DNA of 64,000 bases from JAIOSM01 sp023143455 (GTDB lineage: Bacteria; Desulfobacterota; Desulfobacteria; Desulfobacterales; Desulfobacteraceae): positions 24,915 to 88,914 of the forward strand of contig DAOVTW010000005.1 in NCBI GenBank assembly GCA_030632885.1. The letters run 5' to 3'. Shown one piece after another: positions 60,372 to 64,000 of this stretch (position 1 is the stretch's first letter; every line of letters starts with the position of its first letter). Below the pieces are notes generated by a model, which did no database searches, was not told where the DNA came from, and was given only the letters and a program-made list of their open reading frames with translations. A program made the translations under genes and the position numbers.

Positions 60372-61889
60372 TTATAAATCATTTAACATCTTTTTGTCTA
60401 CGATTTTTAAAAAATTCTCCACAACTTCAGGATCAAACTGCGTGCCGGCATTTTTTGTAATGATTGTTATCATCTTATCATATTCCATTCGGTTTCTGTA
60501 TGCACGATCTGAGCTCATGGCATCAGCAACATCCGCAACAGCAAGTATCCTTGCAAGTTTTGGAATTTCATTATTCTTTAAACCATCAGGATATCCGTCC
60601 CCATCAAAACGTTCATGGTGGTGCCTAATAATTATTTGTTCTTTATCCCACAATCCAAGCTTCCCCACAATATCAGCTCCAATCACAGGGTGTTCTTTAA
60701 TCTTCTCGTACTCTTGCTCATTTAATTTTCCGGGTTTTAAAAGGATAGCATCCCTGATTCCAATTTTGCCAACATCATGAAGATATCCTGCAAAATTAAG
60801 AATATTTAATTCTTCATCAGAGCATCCCATTTGTTCCCCAATTTTACATGAAAGCTTGGCAACTCTTGTTGAATGCTCTCTTGTGTAGCGGTCACGAGCC
60901 TCAACAGCAGCAACAAATGCATAAAGCGTTGAAAAAAGATTGTCATAAATATTTTCATAAAGTGCGATATTTTCAATTGCGGAAGCAGCTTTTCGTGTAA
61001 TAAAAGTCATGTAATATATATCTTTTTCATCAAAACTTTTCTTCCCGTTTCTAATCACCGCACTTGCAGATCCAAACACTTTTCCTCGAATTTTTAATGG
61101 CACAACCATCAATGAAAGCACTCCTTCAGGAAGATCTTTTCTTGCTCTTCCCTGGGAAACAAGGCAAGGCTCTGCATCTGTTTGGATAACACCCTTAATA
61201 AAAGGTTTTATATCCTCAAAAATTCTATTGTCGTCGATATTATCAGATGAAGCTACAGAAACAAGAGAAGCATCCTGTTCAGCCCATATATGAAAGATCA
61301 CATTATCAGCTTTTAGTATTTCCACCCCAAGCTCAACTACCTTGCTGAATATATCGTCACTTGAATCTGTGCTGGAAAAATCCTCCATTATTCTGTTAAG
61401 AATGTTAACATCATCAATTCTCGTAACCAACTCAGCATTAAGCTTTTTTAATTTTTCCTGTCTTGCTACTTCTTCTTTTAAAATTAGATTTTCTACAAAA
61501 AGACTCCTCTGTTTTACAACTCTTCTTAATGTAAGCTCCATCTGTTCCAAATTGATAGGCTTAATTAGAAAATCTACAACACCGTTTTTTAATGTGTCAA
61601 TTGTATTTTCAATTGAAGGATAGCCTGTCATTATAACTACAGGAAAACTGTAATCTCTTTTTTGTAATTCTTGTGCTAGCTCTAACCCATCCATCTCAGG
61701 CATGTTAATATCAGTAAAACAACAATCTATTCTTTCTCTGTTAATAATATCAAGTGCCTCTTTCCCATTTGCTGCCGTAAAAACTTCATGCCCTTTACGC
61801 TGAAAAAATCCTTCTGTAACATCAAGAATGCTTTCTTCGTCATCGACTACAAGGACTTTGTATTTTTCCTGAATAATATTCATATACAC
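60372..61889 (-). CDS. REC-GAF-HD-GYP response regulator, c-di-GMP phosphodiesterase
   Basis: A 505-residue signalling protein. Receiver (about 10-125; D16-D17, phospho-acceptor D60 in CCFTDINMPEMDGLE, K110), a helical linker, a GAF-like domain (about 165-310) and an HD-GYP domain: HDVGK (371-375) and HHERFDGDGYP (424-434) are intact, as needed for c-di-GMP hydrolysis to pGpG/GMP. It can link a sensor kinase signal to local c-di-GMP; the PilZ neighbour is a likely reader. It starts at one of two close ATGs. Its gene lies upstream of the PilZ gene with an 84-base gap. Confidence 0.92.
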   Translation of the reverse strand: MYMNIIQEKYKVLVVDDEESILDVTEGFFQRKGHEVFTAANGKEALDIINRERIDCCFTDINMPEMDGLELAQELQKRDYSFPVVIMTGYPSIENTIDTLKNGVVDFLIKPINLEQMELTLRRVVKQRSLFVENLILKEEVARQEKLKKLNAELVTRIDDVNILNRIMEDFSSTDSSDDIFSKVVELGVEILKADNVIFHIWAEQDASLVSVASSDNIDDNRIFEDIKPFIKGVIQTDAEPCLVSQGRARKDLPEGVLSLMVVPLKIRGKVFGSASAVIRNGKKSFDEKDIYYMTFITRKAASAIENIALYENIYDNLFSTLYAFVAAVEARDRYTREHSTRVAKLSCKIGEQMGCSDEELNILNFAGYLHDVGKIGIRDAILLKPGKLNEQEYEKIKEHPVIGADIVGKLGLWDKEQIIIRHHHERFDGDGYPDGLKNNEIPKLARILAVADVADAMSSDRAYRNRMEYDKMITIITKNAGTQFDPEVVENFLKIVDKKMLNDL

Positions 61890-62057
61890 ATTATTATATA
61901 AGGTAATTAAATTTTTCGCTGAATCTAATAAGATAATATATTAATAATGTCACTATTTCAATAAAAATCTCTTTTATTTTTTCAGTATATCAAATAGTCC
62001 CCCAAGAGCCTTATAGAAGATATTTCTTAAAAGTCTTAATATTTTAATATATTATTC

Positions 62058-62086
62058 TTGACAATAGCAATAAACAAGAATATAGT
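62058..62086 (+). promoter_or_regulatory. Sigma70 promoter of lrp-lysA
   Basis: TTGACA, a 17-base spacer and TATAGT give a near-perfect housekeeping promoter. The predicted start is about 28 bases before the Lrp gene ATG. The rest of this 230-base gap is A/T-rich with no obvious promoter for the divergent HD-GYP gene. Confidence 0.85.
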
Positions 62087-62121
62087 TCATTAATGATTAC
62101 TTATTAGGGAATATAGAAAAA

Positions 62122-62589
62122 ATGGATGGCACAGACCGCACAATTCTTCAAATCTTGCAGAAAAAAGCTCGCATCCCCAATGTTGATGTGGCAAGAAAGA
62201 TTAAAATGGCACCATCTGCCGTTCTGGGGCGAATTAAAAAACTTGAAGACCGTGGGATTATTGACGGCTATGAAGTCCGCCTCAACCCAGATCATTTTAA
62301 TCAGTCAATGGTTGCTTTTATTCAAATCAAGCTTAAAAATGCAACCATTATTCAAAATACCTGCAAAGCCCTTACAGACATTAAACAGGTGCAGGAAGTA
62401 CATCACCTTGCCGGTGAAGACTGTATTATGATAAAATTGAGAACTTCTGAGCCAAAAGAACTTGAAAAACTATTAAGGCAAAAAATAAACATTATAGAAA
62501 ATATTTTAAGCACAAAAACATTTATTGCCCTTTCAACATACAAAGAGAGCGCACAGATTGTAATACCAGAACAAACAGGAGAAAACTAA
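62122..62589 (+). CDS. Lrp/AsnC-family transcription regulator
   Basis: A 155-residue protein with the Lrp-type helix-turn-helix (DRTILQILQKKARIPNVDVA, SAVLGRIKKLEDRGIIDGYE) and a C-terminal RAM domain (VAFIQIKLKNATIIQN, VHHLAGEDCIMIKLRTSEPK) that senses amino acids. The gene is two bases upstream of lysA-like and shares its promoter, so it may control lysine synthesis or itself. It is not related to the flagellar genes. Confidence 0.93.
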   Translation: MDGTDRTILQILQKKARIPNVDVARKIKMAPSAVLGRIKKLEDRGIIDGYEVRLNPDHFNQSMVAFIQIKLKNATIIQNTCKALTDIKQVQEVHHLAGEDCIMIKLRTSEPKELEKLLRQKINIIENILSTKTFIALSTYKESAQIVIPEQTGEN

Positions 62590-62591
62590 CC

Positions 62592-63851
62592 ATGCCCATG
62601 TCAAAAGATTTCAGGAAAAGGCTATCACACGTTGTAAGCAAAGCAGTTGAGCATTTTGGAACACCTTTTCATATATATGATGAAAAAGGAATCAGAAAAA
62701 CAGGCAAAGCTTTAAAACATGCCTTTTCAAAAATTGACGGCTTTAAAGAATTTTTTGCAGTTAAAGCTCTTCCCAACCCGAGAATAATGTCAATCATGAA
62801 GGAAATGGGATTTGGATTTGACTGTAGTTCATCACCTGAAGTGCTTCTTTCCCGAAGTATTAAAAGTTTTGGTGAAAATATAATGTTTACATCAAACAAT
62901 ACAAGTATTAATGAATTTTCAACTGCCTTGGATGATAATGGCTGTATTCTTAATCTTGATGACATTTCTCTTATATCAAAAATACCTAAAATGCCGGAGC
63001 TTATTTGTTTCAGGTATAATCCCGGACCAAGGCGAAAAGGAAATAAAATAATCGGCAACCCTGTTGAGTCAAAGTATGGCATTAGTCACGAACAGGTATT
63101 GCCTGCCTATAAAGAAGCTTTGGAAAAGGGGGCAAAACGGTTTGGCATGCATACAATGCTTGCTTCCAACGAACTTAACCATGAATATATGATTGAAACA
63201 ACTAAAATGATTCTCGATATGGTTGATCTGGTTTCAACTGAACTTAATATCAAATTTGAATTTATCAATATTGGCGGTGGGCTTGGTATACCCTACCAAC
63301 CTGAACAACCAAGCCTGAACATAGATCTCATGGCAAAGGGAATTGAAGAACTTTTAAATAACTTTAAAACTTCCAAAGGCTTTGTGCCAAAACTTTTCAT
63401 GGAAAGTGGAAGATACATGACAGGTCCTCATGGAGCCCTTGTAACAAGCGTTATTAATCATAAAAATATCTACAGGAAATATGTAGGGGTTGATGCTTCA
63501 ATGTCTGCACTCATGCGACCGGGCATGTATGAAACATATCACCATATTCATATACACGGAAAAGACAAATCTCTTCCAAGAGAAAAAGTTGATGTTACAG
63601 GTTCGTTATGTGAAAACATTGACAAATTTGCCATACAAAGAGACTTGCCAGAAACAAAGGTCAATGATTTGTTGATTATCCATGACACAGGAGCTCACGG
63701 ACATGCCATGGGATTTAATTATAATGGCAGCCTGAGACCCAAAGAACTTCTGTTAAGAGAAGATAACAGCATTGAACTGATAAGAAGAGAAGAGTCAATT
63801 GATGATTATTTTGCAACGCTTGGGTTTGAACCAGATAAATTAATGGTATAA
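62592..63851 (+). CDS. lysA: Diaminopimelate decarboxylase-like PLP enzyme
   Basis: Fold-type III PLP decarboxylase of 419 aa, likely making lysine from meso-diaminopimelate. The PLP lysine is K58 in FFAVKALPNPRI; other motifs are GFGFDCSSSPEVLLS, NIGGGLGIPYQPEQPS, MESGRYMTGPHGALVT, CENIDKFAIQRDLP and HDTGAHGHAMGFNYNG. Some related enzymes act on ornithine or carboxyspermidine; the GAHG and E-x-GR motifs suit LysA. It is the second gene of an Lrp-led pair. Confidence 0.88.
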   Translation: MPMSKDFRKRLSHVVSKAVEHFGTPFHIYDEKGIRKTGKALKHAFSKIDGFKEFFAVKALPNPRIMSIMKEMGFGFDCSSSPEVLLSRSIKSFGENIMFTSNNTSINEFSTALDDNGCILNLDDISLISKIPKMPELICFRYNPGPRRKGNKIIGNPVESKYGISHEQVLPAYKEALEKGAKRFGMHTMLASNELNHEYMIETTKMILDMVDLVSTELNIKFEFINIGGGLGIPYQPEQPSLNIDLMAKGIEELLNNFKTSKGFVPKLFMESGRYMTGPHGALVTSVINHKNIYRKYVGVDASMSALMRPGMYETYHHIHIHGKDKSLPREKVDVTGSLCENIDKFAIQRDLPETKVNDLLIIHDTGAHGHAMGFNYNGSLRPKELLLREDNSIELIRREESIDDYFATLGFEPDKLMV

Positions 63852-63889
63852 ATTGTTTAAAGGGGGGTGGTCGGTTAGCTCCACCTCGC

Positions 63890-64000
63890 CTATTTTATGC
63901 TTATATTCCAGTCATACCCATGTGTGACATCAGTCTCTGTGACGGGCTTTGTTATCACAGCTTGCTCCAGAAGCCTTCGGAATACTAAACCTCGGCTTCC
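63890..64000 (-). other. Open frame running off the right edge, possible C-terminus of a gene
   Basis: A minus-strand frame stays open from the window edge for 36 codons to TAG, reading RRLLEQAVITKPVTETDVTH and on to the stop. Its base composition (about 47% GC) is above that of the neighbouring genes. I do not recognise the family; a frame this short can be open by chance. It may be the end of a mobile-element or unrelated gene converging on lysA. A weak GGTGG/CCACC stem follows the lysA stop. Confidence 0.25.

Overview
The window is an AT-rich (roughly 35-38% GC by eye) bacterial chromosome segment that is almost entirely one large flagellar locus. It holds nearly the full set for a polar-type, sigma54/sigma28-controlled flagellum: rod, rings, hook, junction, cap, filament, export gate, ATPase complex, C-ring, FlhF/FlhG and FliA. 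Gene order, a fliLMNOPQR-flhBAFG-fliA block, a CheX/CheY/PilZ/HD-GYP group and very long surface subunits point to a Desulfobacterota (deltaproteobacterial) organism, probably near the Desulfobacterales. That placement is inference from gene content, not a search.

Layout. 1-3600: 3' part of a nonulosonic acid (legionaminic/sialic-like) gene set (NeuB-like synthase, NeuD-like acyltransferase, LegC-like aminotransferase) led by a B12-type radical SAM enzyme, all on the minus strand from a sigma70-like promoter. 3700-6600: an 888-residue flagellin with its own terminator, a sigma28 promoter and a leader that looks like a CsrA target. 6685-12637 (plus strand): Maf flagellin glycosyltransferase with TPRs, then fliD-fliS-flaG-fliT-like behind a sigma28 promoter. 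12634-20786: flgN-flgK-flgL-csrA-fliW behind a sigma28-like promoter. 20848-25460: flgF-G-A-H-I-J behind a sigma54 promoter. 25689-39713: fliL-M-N-O-P-Q-R-flhB-A-F-G-fliA, a FliL-like protein with repeated FliM-N motifs, two small proteins, a FliK/YlqG-like protein and FlhX, all behind one sigma54 promoter. 40162-45965: fliK-flgD-flgE, sigma54. 46204-53616: flgB-C-fliE-F-G-H-I-J-motE-like, sigma54. 53762-57731: a secreted TPR protein and a sigma54 activator, sigma54. 57965-61889: a second sigma54 activator with CheY, CheX, PilZ and a REC-GAF-HD-GYP protein. 62122-63851: an unrelated Lrp-LysA pair with a sigma70 promoter.

How it fits together. Two AAA+ sigma54 activators probably fire the five sigma54 promoters, building the hook-basal body and making FliA. 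FliA then fires the three sigma28-like promoters for filament, cap, junction proteins and the csrA-fliW pair. Palindromic GTCA-N6-TGAC sites, matching the known FleQ box pattern, lie about 150-185 bp upstream of two sigma54 promoters. CsrA-FliW probably tunes flagellin translation through a hairpin carrying AUGGAU in its loop. The nonulosonate enzymes and Maf probably glycosylate the Ser/Thr-rich flagellin.

Most unusual items: the FliL-like membrane protein with five FliM-N (CheY-docking-like) motifs on an acidic cytoplasmic tail; FlhB with NPTR instead of NPTH together with a separate FlhX; the flagellin built from about 37-residue Gly/Ser/Thr repeats; FlgL with four repeated modules; and the FleQ-box-like enhancers. 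No motAB, cheA, MCP or flgM gene is visible in the window.
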